Below the pieces are notes generated by a model, which saw only the letters and a program-made list of their open reading frames with translations, was not told the DNA's origin and did no database searches. Source: a virus. From it: a stretch of DNA of 25,029 nt. A program made the translations under genes and the position numbers. Shown here piece after piece: positions 8,070 to 15,298 of the stretch. Positions within the stretch are counted from its first letter, which is position 1, and each line of letters opens with the position of its first letter. The DNA is taken from positions 1 through 25,029 of the IMG/VR virus record IMGVR_UViG_3300007344_000219; one strand, written 5' to 3'.

Positions 8070-8601
8070 CAAACTACTACACCAAATCGTAAACAATTTT
8101 GGATTTAAATGTGTTTCTGATTTTGGAAACTCTATTGTACACTCAAAATTTTTGGCATTAACATTACCATTAGCAGCATTATCTTCTATGGTACAAACTC
8201 TTTTGGGTTTACACTTATTAACAATAATATCTTTTGTTGTTTTGGTTGTATTGGAATTAATAACGGGGTTATTGGCATCAAAAGTTAGGGGTGAAAAAAT
8301 TGTTTCACGTAAGTTTAGTCGTTTTGGTTTAAAAGTATTTGTTTGGATACTTTTATTATACGTAACAAACGCTGTTAAGTTAGAATATAACACAGACCCA
8401 ACAGCTTTTGGTAAAGTCGCTTCAACATTATTTACGTGGTTACATGGTACATTCTTTATTTATATTGTTTTGGAATATCTAATATCAGTTTTAGAAAACT
8501 TGGGTGTTATAACTGGTAATTCTAAACAAACGTTAATTGACGCTATAATCAAAAAAATAAACACATTTTTAGGTTTAGAAAAAGACAAAGATAAAAAATG
8601 A
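8062..8601 (+). CDS. Phage holin family protein (four predicted membrane spans)
   Basis: The 179-residue protein has hydrophobic spans at about 30-47, 51-72, 88-105 and 118-142. The segment LELITGLLASKVRGEKIVSRKFSRFG after the second span matches the pattern of the toxin-secretion/phage lysis holin family (phi29/TcdE type, Pfam Phage_holin_4): an acidic residue and TG at a membrane edge, then a basic loop leading to a G-L-x-K segment. Such proteins make the membrane lesion that lets endolysin reach the cell wall. It overlaps genes on both sides (8 bases upstream, 4 downstream). A holin inside the head cluster is unusual for T4-like phages; a virion-associated membrane role is an alternative. 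Confidence 0.82.
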   Translation: MINKLLHQIVNNFGFKCVSDFGNSIVHSKFLALTLPLAALSSMVQTLLGLHLLTIISFVVLVVLELITGLLASKVRGEKIVSRKFSRFGLKVFVWILLLYVTNAVKLEYNTDPTAFGKVASTLFTWLHGTFFIYIVLEYLISVLENLGVITGNSKQTLIDAIIKKINTFLGLEKDKDKK

Positions 8602-8897
8602 AAAAATTATTTCAACAAATATTAAAAGAAAAAGATGAATATTCACAAGGTAGGGTTTATTTACTTTGGTCTATTATTGCTTACTACATAACAATAACAA
8701 TATTGTTAATTTCTGGTATTAAAAAAGAAGAGTTAAAAATGGAAAACTTTAAAATAATATTAGATGCTTTGGAATACGCAATGACCTTATTCGGTGGTTA
8801 TGTATTCGGTGGTAAGTTTTTGGAAGTTGTTAAACATATTGGGGTTAACAGAGGTAAAAATACTGATAATAACGAAAAACAAATATTAAACGATTAA
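8598..8897 (+). CDS. Small two-span membrane protein, holin-associated
   Basis: The 99-residue protein has an amphipathic, charged N-terminus (MKKLFQQILKEKDEYSQGR), a span at about 22-40 (YLLWSIIAYYITITILLI), a short charged loop and a second, weaker glycine-containing segment at about 57-75 (YAMTLFGGYVFGGKF). The start overlaps the stop of the holin-like gene (ATGA), so the two are coupled. A two-span hydrophobic protein next to a holin could be a second holin or antiholin, but no family motif confirms this. Confidence 0.75.
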   Translation: MKKLFQQILKEKDEYSQGRVYLLWSIIAYYITITILLISGIKKEELKMENFKIILDALEYAMTLFGGYVFGGKFLEVVKHIGVNRGKNTDNNEKQILND

Positions 8898-8902
8898 AAA
8901 TT

Positions 8903-9592
8903 ATGGCACAAACAAGAGTAGGGGTAAGACCCAGAATATCACCAAATTCAACATTATGGAATGATTTATTAGCTTATTACACAGCAGATAACACACCTAA
9001 CGATGCTTTAGGGAATTATAACGGTACACTTGTAAATGGTGCTACTTATGGAACTGGAATTATTAATCAAGGTTTTTCGTTAGATGGAGTTAATGATTAT
9101 GTTGACTTGGGAAACTCCTCAATTTGGGATTACGGAACGAATGACTTTACAATTTCAATTTGGTGTTATTGGACTACAAACACACTTAACGACCCTATAT
9201 TAGGGGTTGCTGGATATAATACTACAAACGGAGGGTTCAGCCTCTACGCTACTACGTCTGAAAAATTAACTTTATGGTATAGAAATTCTGGTACATTCCA
9301 AATCGGAGGTACAGCTAATGGAACATTTACAATAAACAATTGGAATCATGTAGTTTTGAGAAGAACAACGAATACTATTGATTTATTCATTAACAATGTT
9401 AAACACAATCTTTCCACAACATTTACAGATTCATTAGGTAATTCAACAGCTAATACAAGAATAGGGAATAACGGTTACGGCTTGTATTTTATTGGGTCAC
9501 TAGACGAGCTAGCTAATTTTAATCGTTCTTTATCAGATGTTCAAATAACAGAATTATACAACTCAGGAGCAGGAAAGCAATATCCAAACTAA
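8903..9592 (+). CDS. LamG/concanavalin A-like domain protein
   Basis: The 229-residue protein is almost entirely one LamG-like jelly-roll domain. Recognisable pieces are the leading LLAYYTADNTPNDALGNYNGTL (about 22-43), GFSLDGVNDYVDLG (about 57-70), DFTISIWCYW (about 80-89), NNWNHVVLRR (about 147-156), TIDLFINNVKH and the closing IGSLDELANFNRSLSDVQITELYN. LamG_3 domains bind glycans or stabilise protein surfaces and are common in phage fibres and decoration proteins. There is no signal peptide. Five bases separate it from the two-span protein, and a terminator follows. I infer a virion surface or carbohydrate-binding protein. The Gly/Asn/Thr-rich composition differs from its charged neighbours, so it may be recently acquired. 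Confidence 0.9.
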   Translation: MAQTRVGVRPRISPNSTLWNDLLAYYTADNTPNDALGNYNGTLVNGATYGTGIINQGFSLDGVNDYVDLGNSSIWDYGTNDFTISIWCYWTTNTLNDPILGVAGYNTTNGGFSLYATTSEKLTLWYRNSGTFQIGGTANGTFTINNWNHVVLRRTTNTIDLFINNVKHNLSTTFTDSLGNSTANTRIGNNGYGLYFIGSLDELANFNRSLSDVQITELYNSGAGKQYPN

Positions 9593-9615
9593 TAAAATAA
9601 CATAAATTATATATA

Positions 9616-9643
9616 AAAGCCTCCACAGAAATATGGGGGCTTT
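9616..9643 (+). terminator. Rho-independent terminator after LamG gene
   Basis: A 9-bp stem with one G-T pair (AAAGCCTCC at 9616-9624 with GGGGGCTTT at 9635-9643) is followed by a T run to 9648. It ends the unit that begins at the portal or at 7269. Confidence 0.85.
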
Positions 9644-9686
9644 TTTTTATGCAAAAAAGTTATTATAATTAAGAAAAAGTTTTTCA

Positions 9687-10385
9687 ATGACAATAACAAC
9701 AATTAGTGATACACACAACAAACACAATCTTATACCAAAGGAGTATTTAAGTGGAGGTGATGTTATTATACACGCAGGAGATATGTCCTCAAGAGGTATG
9801 GAATATGAAATAGATTCGTTCCTTAATTGGTATGAAACATTACCATATACACATAAAATATTAATTGCCGGAAACCACGATTTTTTCTTTGAGAATGCAT
9901 CAAAATATATTATAGAAGATAAATTAAAAAAATACCCAAACATTACCTACTTAAACGATAGTGGTGTTGATATTGAAGGAATAAAGATATGGGGTAGTCC
10001 CGTACAACCTTATTTTCATGATTGGGCATTTAACAGAAAAGGTGAGGATATTAAAAAACACTGGGATTTAATACCAAGTGATATTGATATCTTAATTGTA
10101 CATGGAGGACCAAAAGGTAAGGGTGATCTTAATTTAACTTTACGTGGTGAGGATGTTGGTTGTCCTTATTTAACAGAAACAATTGATAATAGATTAAATA
10201 ACCTTAAATGTTTTATTCACGGACATATTCATGAAGGTTATGGGATGTATGAAGATGAAAATGGTGTATTATATATAAACACAAGTGTATTAGATGTTAG
10301 ATATGTAATTAAAAATAAACCACAAATGTTTTATATGGATACAAATAACAAAAAAATAAATAAAAATTTTTATGAAAAAAGGTAA
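9687..10385 (+). CDS. Calcineurin-like metallophosphoesterase, MPPED type
   Basis: The 232-residue protein carries the full metallophosphoesterase motif set in order: ISDTHNKH (D-x-H, about 5-12), GGDVIIHAGD (about 23-32), GNHDFF (about 58-63), a histidine in LIVHGGPKGKGD (about 136-147) and GHIHEGYG (about 166-173). The linking text (NWYETLPYTHKILIAGNHD, KIWGSPVQP, WDLIPSDIDILIVHG) follows the MPPED1/MPPED2 subgroup, which are metal-dependent phosphodiesterases active on cyclic nucleotides in characterised members. All metal ligands appear present. The substrate is unknown; degrading a host defence nucleotide signal is an attractive but unproven role. It overlaps the next gene by 14 bases. 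Confidence 0.93.
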   Translation: MTITTISDTHNKHNLIPKEYLSGGDVIIHAGDMSSRGMEYEIDSFLNWYETLPYTHKILIAGNHDFFFENASKYIIEDKLKKYPNITYLNDSGVDIEGIKIWGSPVQPYFHDWAFNRKGEDIKKHWDLIPSDIDILIVHGGPKGKGDLNLTLRGEDVGCPYLTETIDNRLNNLKCFIHGHIHEGYGMYEDENGVLYINTSVLDVRYVIKNKPQMFYMDTNNKKINKNFYEKR

Positions 10386-10809
10386 AGAAATAACCTTAAA
10401 AACAAATTACCAATACAACGTCAAATCAGGTACCGTTGATAATAAAAACCCAAAATCACTTTATTTACAGATATCTGCATGGGGCAAACCAAAAAGTGAA
10501 TGGATTGAGGAATACGATGCAATAATTAGAAAAAAATCCAAACGTGTTAAGAAAAAATTATTTGAGGTTTTGGATGGTAATGATTTTTATAAGGACTTAT
10601 CTATAATTGATTTTAATATGGCTTCTTCTGGAATTGATTATAATAAAAGAAGTTTTATGTCTGTTGAGATTACTTTATTTAAAAAACAACCTCTTTTTTC
10701 GATAAACTCAAATGAAATGATACCAGTTATGACAGAGTTATCAGAAAATTTAATAAAAGATGTTTTTGAATCGGATGAAGATTTTGAGTTTTTTAAAACT
10801 AAAAATTAA
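10372..10809 (+). CDS. Hypothetical protein, 145 aa
   Basis: I do not recognise it. The protein is soluble and strongly basic in the middle (RKKSKRVKKKLFEV, about 49-62) and acidic at the end (FESDEDFEFF). The beta-rich pattern around SLYLQISAW and FMSVEITLF suggests a small alpha/beta domain. Its start lies inside the last codons of the metallophosphoesterase gene in another frame, so it is co-expressed and probably translationally coupled to it; that pairing is the only clue to function. Confidence 0.75.
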   Translation: MKKGKEITLKTNYQYNVKSGTVDNKNPKSLYLQISAWGKPKSEWIEEYDAIIRKKSKRVKKKLFEVLDGNDFYKDLSIIDFNMASSGIDYNKRSFMSVEITLFKKQPLFSINSNEMIPVMTELSENLIKDVFESDEDFEFFKTKN

Positions 10810-10827
10810 TTTTATTTTAATATTGGC

Positions 10828-10836
10828 ATATTTATA
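10828..10836 (+). promoter_or_regulatory. ATATTTATA motif before prohead protease
   Basis: In the context TTGGCATATTTATA, it lies 14 bases before the ATG at 10851, matching the copy at 7246 in both context and spacing. Confidence 0.55.
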
Positions 10837-10850
10837 GATAAAAAATACTT

Positions 10851-11597
10851 ATGAAAATATTAAAACCAGGTGAAGAAGGAACAGGTTTTTTGGTAGAATT
10901 TGATTCGGGATATATTACACCAGAATTAACTTGTCCTGATGGGGTTTGTTCTAATAGAAATTTAATTAGAGAATTTAAGTCAGGAACTAATTTAGGTGAG
11001 AATGGTGAAATACCTGAAAAAGTTGAGATATACGCTGTATTACAAAAATGGGGTGTTGAAAATAAGAATGGTCGGGTATACCCTGAAGAAATATTAAAAA
11101 GAGAAGCTAAAAGATATCAAGAATTTATTGATATGGGAACTTCGTTGGGTGAATTAAACCACCCTGAATCATCTATTATTGATGCCGACAGAGTATCACA
11201 TAGAATCACCGAGATATGGTGGGAGGGACGAACTCTAATGGGTAAAATGGAATTAGATACAACACCAGGTTACCACAAAATGGGTGTCATATCATCTGTT
11301 GGTGATAAAGTTCTTAATATGATTAGAAAAGGTTGGACCGTTGGTATATCTTCAAGAGGTGTTGGTTCCCTTAAACAAGAAGGTGGTAAGAATATAGTAC
11401 AAGATGATTTTGAACTTATTTGTTGGGATATAGTAACATCTCCTTCTACACCGGGGTCTTGGATTTCATCAGAAAAATCAGATTTAAAACCATATACAGA
11501 ATCTACAGAAAAAAAATCTATTGAATTTGAGGAAGTTAAAAAAACTACATTAAATGAAAATAAGGTTATGGATGCCTTGAAAAAATTCTTAGATTAA
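10851..11597 (+). CDS. 21: Prohead core protease (T4 gp21-like)
   Basis: This serine protease sits in the prohead core and, in T4, cuts capsid, scaffold and internal proteins after (L/I)-x-E, then removes itself. The family core is clear: KWGVENKNGRVYPEEIL (67-83), a catalytic histidine in GELNHPE (H104), and the catalytic serine in GWTVGISSRGVGS (S167 or S168), followed by DFELICWDIVTSPSTPGSW (186-204). Length 248 against 212 in T4; the N-terminal 55 residues are extra. The C-terminal tail carries TTLNE|NK (233-238), a possible self-cleavage site. In T4 gene 22 follows directly; here a homing endonuclease, three leader genes and others intervene. Confidence 0.95.
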   Translation: MKILKPGEEGTGFLVEFDSGYITPELTCPDGVCSNRNLIREFKSGTNLGENGEIPEKVEIYAVLQKWGVENKNGRVYPEEILKREAKRYQEFIDMGTSLGELNHPESSIIDADRVSHRITEIWWEGRTLMGKMELDTTPGYHKMGVISSVGDKVLNMIRKGWTVGISSRGVGSLKQEGGKNIVQDDFELICWDIVTSPSTPGSWISSEKSDLKPYTESTEKKSIEFEEVKKTTLNENKVMDALKKFLD

Positions 11598-11614
11598 TTT
11601 ATATTTAAGGATAT

Positions 11615-13402
11615 ATGTCCTTAAAAAGCCTTTTAGAAAATAAAAATTATAAAGCAATAGCTACGTTTCTCAAACATCACCCAGAGGAACGTAGTTTTTT
11701 ATTGCAACAAACACAACATATACCCAATAATACTGAAATAAAGAATAACGAACTGGTTTATATTATTGTTAATAACCTAACAAATAAACCAAAATGTATT
11801 TGTGGTAAAGATTTGGTATATGTTAAACCTAATGTTGGATATAAAATCACTTGTGGTGATAAAGTGTGTATTGATACCATCGCTGTTGAAAAGAGGTCTA
11901 AAACAAACAAAAAACGATATGGTGGTAAAACACCCATGAGTTCACCAAAAGTAAGAGAAAAAGTAAAACAAACAATAAAAGAAAAGTATGGTGTTGATTC
12001 TGTTTTTGATATAGATGGTGTTAAAGAAAAAACCATCAAAACCAATATTGATAAATATGGCACAGAATGGTCCTCACAATCAGAAGTTATTAAAGAAAAA
12101 TCTAAAAATAATTTATTAGATAAATGGGGTGTTGATTGCACCCAAAAATTAGATTTTGTTAAAAATAAAACAAAAAAAACTAATTTGGATAAATATGGTT
12201 CCGAAGAATTTTTTGGTGCCAAAATTAATAGGGAAAAGATTAAATCCACTTGGGATAACAAATATGGTGGCCATCCGTTAAGGTCTGATAAGGTTAAAAA
12301 TAAAATCGTTAAAACAACTCTAGAAAAATGGGGTGTTACCCATGTATCCAAAACAAAATTAGTTAAAGATAAAATATCAAAAGCCTTAACCAAAAGATGG
12401 TTAGAATTTATGTCCATCGATGATAAGAATTTTATTAGAAAAGATGAGGATGGTTATTATATTTTATTTTGTGAAGAAACTGGTAAAGAATATAAAATTA
12501 ACCCAGTTACATATAATAGAAGAAAAAGAAATGGTGAAGTAATATCTACTTACTTAAACCCTATAAATAAAAGTTATTCTAAAGGTGAAACAGAGTTGTT
12601 TGATTATATTAATTCAATATATGATGGTGAAATATTAAAAAATAATAGAGAAATCCTTGGTGGTTATGAATTAGATATTGTTATTCCTGAATTAAAATTA
12701 GCTTTTGAATATAATGGTATGTATTGGCACTCAGAAGAAAATAAACCAAAAAAGTATCATCAAAATAAATTCTTAAAATGTGAGGAAGTTGGTTATAGAT
12801 TAATACAAATATGGGAAGATGAGTGGCAAAACGAAAATAAAAAAATAAAATCTTATATTAACCATATTATTGGTAAATCGGATAAAAAAATATATGCCAG
12901 AAAATGTGATGTTAAATTAATTGAACCAAAGGAATATAAAAAATTTTGTGAATTAAATCATTTACAGGGGTATGCTAGAGCCAAACATAAAATAGGGTTA
13001 TATTATAAAGATGAGTTGGTTTCTGTAATGAGTTTTTGTACACCAAGGGTAAAATCTAAAGAAGTTATTGAATATGAGATGATTAGATTTTGTAATAAAT
13101 TAGGTTATTCTGTTATTGGTTCGGCATCAAAAATATTTAAGTTTTTCTTAGATGAAATAAAACCAAAATGTATTATAACTTATTCTGATATGGATAAATT
13201 TAATTCAAATTTATATGTAAATTTAGGTTTTCAATTTGTTGGTTTTACTGAACCTAGTTATTTTTACTATTATAACGGAGAAAGGGTGAATAGATTCAAA
13301 TTAAGGAGGTCCAATGTTATAAAAGAAAGTATAGACATTACCAAATATGTTAAAGTGTTTACGTCAGGAAATAAGAAATTTTTATGGCGCAGCATCTTTT
13401 AA
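11615..13402 (+). CDS. Free-standing homing endonuclease, Vsr-like nuclease
   Basis: The 595-residue protein has four parts. An N-terminal region holds a possible Cys pair motif (CICGKDL, 61-67, with C80 and C85). Residues about 98-262 are seven 23-residue repeats centred on YG/WG at 102, 125, 148, 171, 194, 217 and 239, each with K-rich helices; such repeats are known DNA-recognition modules in phage endonucleases. The nuclease core is ELDIVIP (D354), AFEYNGMYWHSE (E365, H372) and QIWEDEW (398-404), as in Vsr-like (EDxHD) homing endonucleases. Residues about 427-565 resemble a GNAT-like fold. It lies 17 bases after the prohead protease gene and probably targets a site in head genes of related phages. 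The C-terminal half is homologous to the minus-strand gene at 18880. Confidence 0.88.
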   Translation: MSLKSLLENKNYKAIATFLKHHPEERSFLLQQTQHIPNNTEIKNNELVYIIVNNLTNKPKCICGKDLVYVKPNVGYKITCGDKVCIDTIAVEKRSKTNKKRYGGKTPMSSPKVREKVKQTIKEKYGVDSVFDIDGVKEKTIKTNIDKYGTEWSSQSEVIKEKSKNNLLDKWGVDCTQKLDFVKNKTKKTNLDKYGSEEFFGAKINREKIKSTWDNKYGGHPLRSDKVKNKIVKTTLEKWGVTHVSKTKLVKDKISKALTKRWLEFMSIDDKNFIRKDEDGYYILFCEETGKEYKINPVTYNRRKRNGEVISTYLNPINKSYSKGETELFDYINSIYDGEILKNNREILGGYELDIVIPELKLAFEYNGMYWHSEENKPKKYHQNKFLKCEEVGYRLIQIWEDEWQNENKKIKSYINHIIGKSDKKIYARKCDVKLIEPKEYKKFCELNHLQGYARAKHKIGLYYKDELVSVMSFCTPRVKSKEVIEYEMIRFCNKLGYSVIGSASKIFKFFLDEIKPKCIITYSDMDKFNSNLYVNLGFQFVGFTEPSYFYYYNGERVNRFKLRRSNVIKESIDITKYVKVFTSGNKKFLWRSIF

Positions 13403-13434
13403 TTAAAATAATATATATTTATTAAAAAAATAAT

Positions 13435-13467
13435 GCGCAAGCAAGCTTTGCAAAGCAAGCAGCAAGC
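13435..13467. repeat. GCAAGC repeats with a 12-bp palindrome
   Basis: Four copies of GCAAGC (starting at 13437, 13441, 13455 and 13462) surround the perfect palindrome GCTTTGCAAAGC (13445-13456). The patch is much richer in G and C than the surrounding intergenic DNA. It lies between the homing endonuclease gene and the first leader gene and could be a recombination remnant, protein-binding site or element border. Confidence 0.6.
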
Positions 13468-13485
13468 AAAATAAAATAAAATAAT

Positions 13486-13923
13486 ATGAAAAAGAAGGTT
13501 ATTAGATTAACAGAATCCGATTTGGAAAAATTGGTTAAAAGGGTTATTAAAGAAGAGTATGATAACCATATGGAACAACCATCAATTATTGGTGATATTG
13601 AAGGTGATTTAATGGAGATGTCAAATGACGAAGCATTAGAATATTTAGAAGATATTATTCAATATTGTATGGATAAAAAACAAGAGTTAAGTTCAGAATC
13701 AACAGAAGAAGAAATAGGTGAACATACCCAAGAAGAAATGAACGATGTTTGGCGTAAATTAAATGAGTGGAATAGTGAATCTGTTTTTGAGAGAATGGAA
13801 AGAACATTTAACGAAGAATCTATGAGTGTTGAATATTTTGTAGACTCCCTACCAACCCATTTTGGTTATGATGAAGATTACCTAATATCAGTATTAAAAC
13901 AAATTAAAGAAGAAGGGATATAA
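13486..13923 (+). CDS. Leader-bearing small acidic protein 1 (putative head-internal)
   Basis: The 145-residue protein starts MKKKVIRLTESDLEKLVKRV and continues IKE|EYDN; both L-T-E at 8-10 and I-K-E at 21-23 fit the prohead protease signature. The rest is acidic and mostly helical (EEEIGEHTQEEMNDVW, MSNDEALEYLEDIIQYC) with no recognised domain. The leader is shared with the next two genes and with that at 24205, while the bodies are unrelated: the arrangement of T4-type internal proteins, whose N-terminal leader sends them into the prohead. I infer head packaging and leader removal; the body's role is unknown. No ATATTTATA lies right upstream, but ATATATTTATTA occurs around 13410-13421. Confidence 0.8.
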   Translation: MKKKVIRLTESDLEKLVKRVIKEEYDNHMEQPSIIGDIEGDLMEMSNDEALEYLEDIIQYCMDKKQELSSESTEEEIGEHTQEEMNDVWRKLNEWNSESVFERMERTFNEESMSVEYFVDSLPTHFGYDEDYLISVLKQIKEEGI

Positions 13924-13925
13924 AT

Positions 13926-14453
13926 ATGAAAAAGAAAGTTATTAGATTAACAGAATCCGATTTGGAAAAATTGGTTAAAAAAATAATCACAGAGGTTGGT
14001 GGTTATGATGACCCAAGTATTATGGGTACTCACACAGCTAAGTCAATGGAAAACTTAACAGGAGTATATGATGAGTTATCGAATATCTTACAAGGGTTGG
14101 CTAACGCTATTATGGATGATTTTTCTGTATCAGAATTAAGTGATTTCTTAAATGATGTTGTTAATGAAATAGAAATCCTAGTAGATACAATCCAAAAAAC
14201 AATTAAAGATTTTACAGAGGATGATATGATTGCTACAGCAAAAAGATTTATAAAAGAATTAAAATCATTCCAAAGAAAAATTATTGTATTAATGAATTTT
14301 TCAGATTCTATGGGTAATGAATTAGAATTTAAGGAAAGATTAAAGAATATGGTCCAAGGTTTAATTCCAATGGTTAAAGAATATGGGAAAAAACTTAGAA
14401 TAACAAATGATACATTTAGAGATAGATTCTCAAGTGGTATGGGTTTTAATTAA
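13926..14453 (+). CDS. Leader-bearing small protein 2 (putative head-internal)
   Basis: The 175-residue protein carries almost the same first 20 residues as the preceding gene, then ITE|VGG (I21, E23), a good (L/I)-x-E site. Its first 55 bases match those of the previous gene at all but one position, whereas the remainder does not align. The body is helical and amphipathic (about 40-150) without recognised motifs or membrane spans; segments such as LSDFLNDVVNEIEILVDTI suggest helical bundles. It starts 2 bases after the previous stop, so the two are in one operon. Probably packaged cargo; function unknown. Confidence 0.8.
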   Translation: MKKKVIRLTESDLEKLVKKIITEVGGYDDPSIMGTHTAKSMENLTGVYDELSNILQGLANAIMDDFSVSELSDFLNDVVNEIEILVDTIQKTIKDFTEDDMIATAKRFIKELKSFQRKIIVLMNFSDSMGNELEFKERLKNMVQGLIPMVKEYGKKLRITNDTFRDRFSSGMGFN

Positions 14454-14461
14454 AAAAAATA

Positions 14462-14917
14462 ATGAAAAAGAAAATTGTAAGATTAAACGAATCTGAATTT
14501 ATAAGATTAGTTGAAAAGGTTGTTAGAAGAGTTAATAAAAAACCTTTAAGAGAATCTAGAAATAGAAAAAGAATGATTAGAGAAAATACTAGTGATATGT
14601 ATACATTAGAATTTTATTACACGACAGGTGAGGAAGATTATGGTGATGAAGGTTATGATGATAGTGGTTATGTAGAAGGTCAATTTGTTGTAAACATACC
14701 TAAATCTATTTTTAGACAAATAACTGGTATAGATTCTATTACAGGTGATGAAGAATTTGAACCTTGTAATAGTGATGAAGGTGGGGAATTACTTGATTAC
14801 ATGTTAGATTCTTATTACAAAGGTGATTATGTGATTTCTAAAAATACTATAACAGGTAGAGATATGGAACCAGACATTGACTGTAGTTGGACACAAGGTG
14901 TGATTACAGTTAAATAA
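14462..14917 (+). CDS. Leader-bearing small protein 3 (putative head-internal)
   Basis: The 151-residue protein begins MKKKIVRLNESEFIRLVEKV, a diverged version of the leader of the two genes before it. A very basic stretch follows (about 21-40) with two further candidate sites, PLRE|S (E31) and MIRE|N (E41). The body after residue 45 is beta-rich and acidic (YTLEFYYTTGEEDYGDEGYDD, split by loops; FVVNIPKSIFRQI; EPCNSDEGGELLDY) and resembles no family I know. Length of the removable basic leader is greater than in the neighbours. A terminator follows at 14929, closing the three-gene group. Confidence 0.78.
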   Translation: MKKKIVRLNESEFIRLVEKVVRRVNKKPLRESRNRKRMIRENTSDMYTLEFYYTTGEEDYGDEGYDDSGYVEGQFVVNIPKSIFRQITGIDSITGDEEFEPCNSDEGGELLDYMLDSYYKGDYVISKNTITGRDMEPDIDCSWTQGVITVK

Positions 14918-14928
14918 CATTAAATTAG

Positions 14929-14950
14929 AAGGTCTGAGAAATCAGACCTT
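14929..14950 (+). terminator. Terminator, 9-bp stem with GAAA loop (copy 1)
   Basis: AAGGTCTGA (14929-14937) pairs perfectly with TCAGACCTT (14942-14950) around a GAAA tetraloop, followed by TTTTATTTA. It is identical over 22 bases to the hairpin at 15273-15294. Confidence 0.88.
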
Positions 14951-15016
14951 TTTTATTTACTTTATAACATATTTTATTTAATATTGAGTAAATAATTAAT
15001 TAAATAGTTTTTAGAT

Positions 15017-15250
15017 ATGAATAATGATGTAGTAAATTTTTTCCTAGTTAAAGTTGAATTTGATTCAATTAACGAACAAACAGGAAAAGCAAAGAAAATT
15101 AAAACTCAATATTTGGTTGATGCAATGACTTGTACTGAGGCTGAAGCTAGAACTCACCAATACTTAAATGGTACGGTTTTAGATTATAATATTGTATCAG
15201 CAACAAAATCCCCTATTGAGGATGTTATTAAAGTTGGGGTTCCTGCTTAA
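15017..15250 (+). CDS. DUF4494-like small protein
   Basis: The 77-residue protein has the pattern FFLVKVEFDSINEQTGK (about 8-24), then TQYLVDAMTCTEAEART (about 31-47), which is the signature I associate with DUF4494: a beta-hairpin, YLVDA, and a TEAEAR helix start. Members are small cytosolic proteins of unknown function in Bacteroidota and their phages. The gene stands alone, with identical terminator hairpins before and after it, so it forms its own transcription unit. It has no leader of the type seen in the preceding three genes. It supports a Bacteroidota host. Confidence 0.75.
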   Translation: MNNDVVNFFLVKVEFDSINEQTGKAKKIKTQYLVDAMTCTEAEARTHQYLNGTVLDYNIVSATKSPIEDVIKVGVPA

Positions 15251-15272
15251 TAACTTTAATTAAACAAAAAAA

Positions 15273-15294
15273 AAGGTCTGAGAAATCAGACCTT
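15273..15294. terminator. Terminator, 9-bp stem with GAAA loop (copy 2, bidirectional)
   Basis: Identical to copy 1 over 22 bases, but flanked by A on the left and T on the right, so it works in both directions. It ends the DUF4494-like gene on the plus strand and the metalloprotease-like gene on the minus strand, whose stop is at 15299. Confidence 0.9.
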
Positions 15295-15298
15295 TTTT

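Noticed and set aside
11918-12401. Regularly spaced repeats suggestive of a CRISPR array
   Set aside because: The 69-base period is a protein repeat of 23 residues; the DNA repeats are degenerate and lie in a coding frame.
11758-12417. Minus-strand frame of 219 codons
   Set aside because: It runs antisense to the YG/WG repeats of the homing endonuclease, whose repeat structure and motifs are clearly coding.
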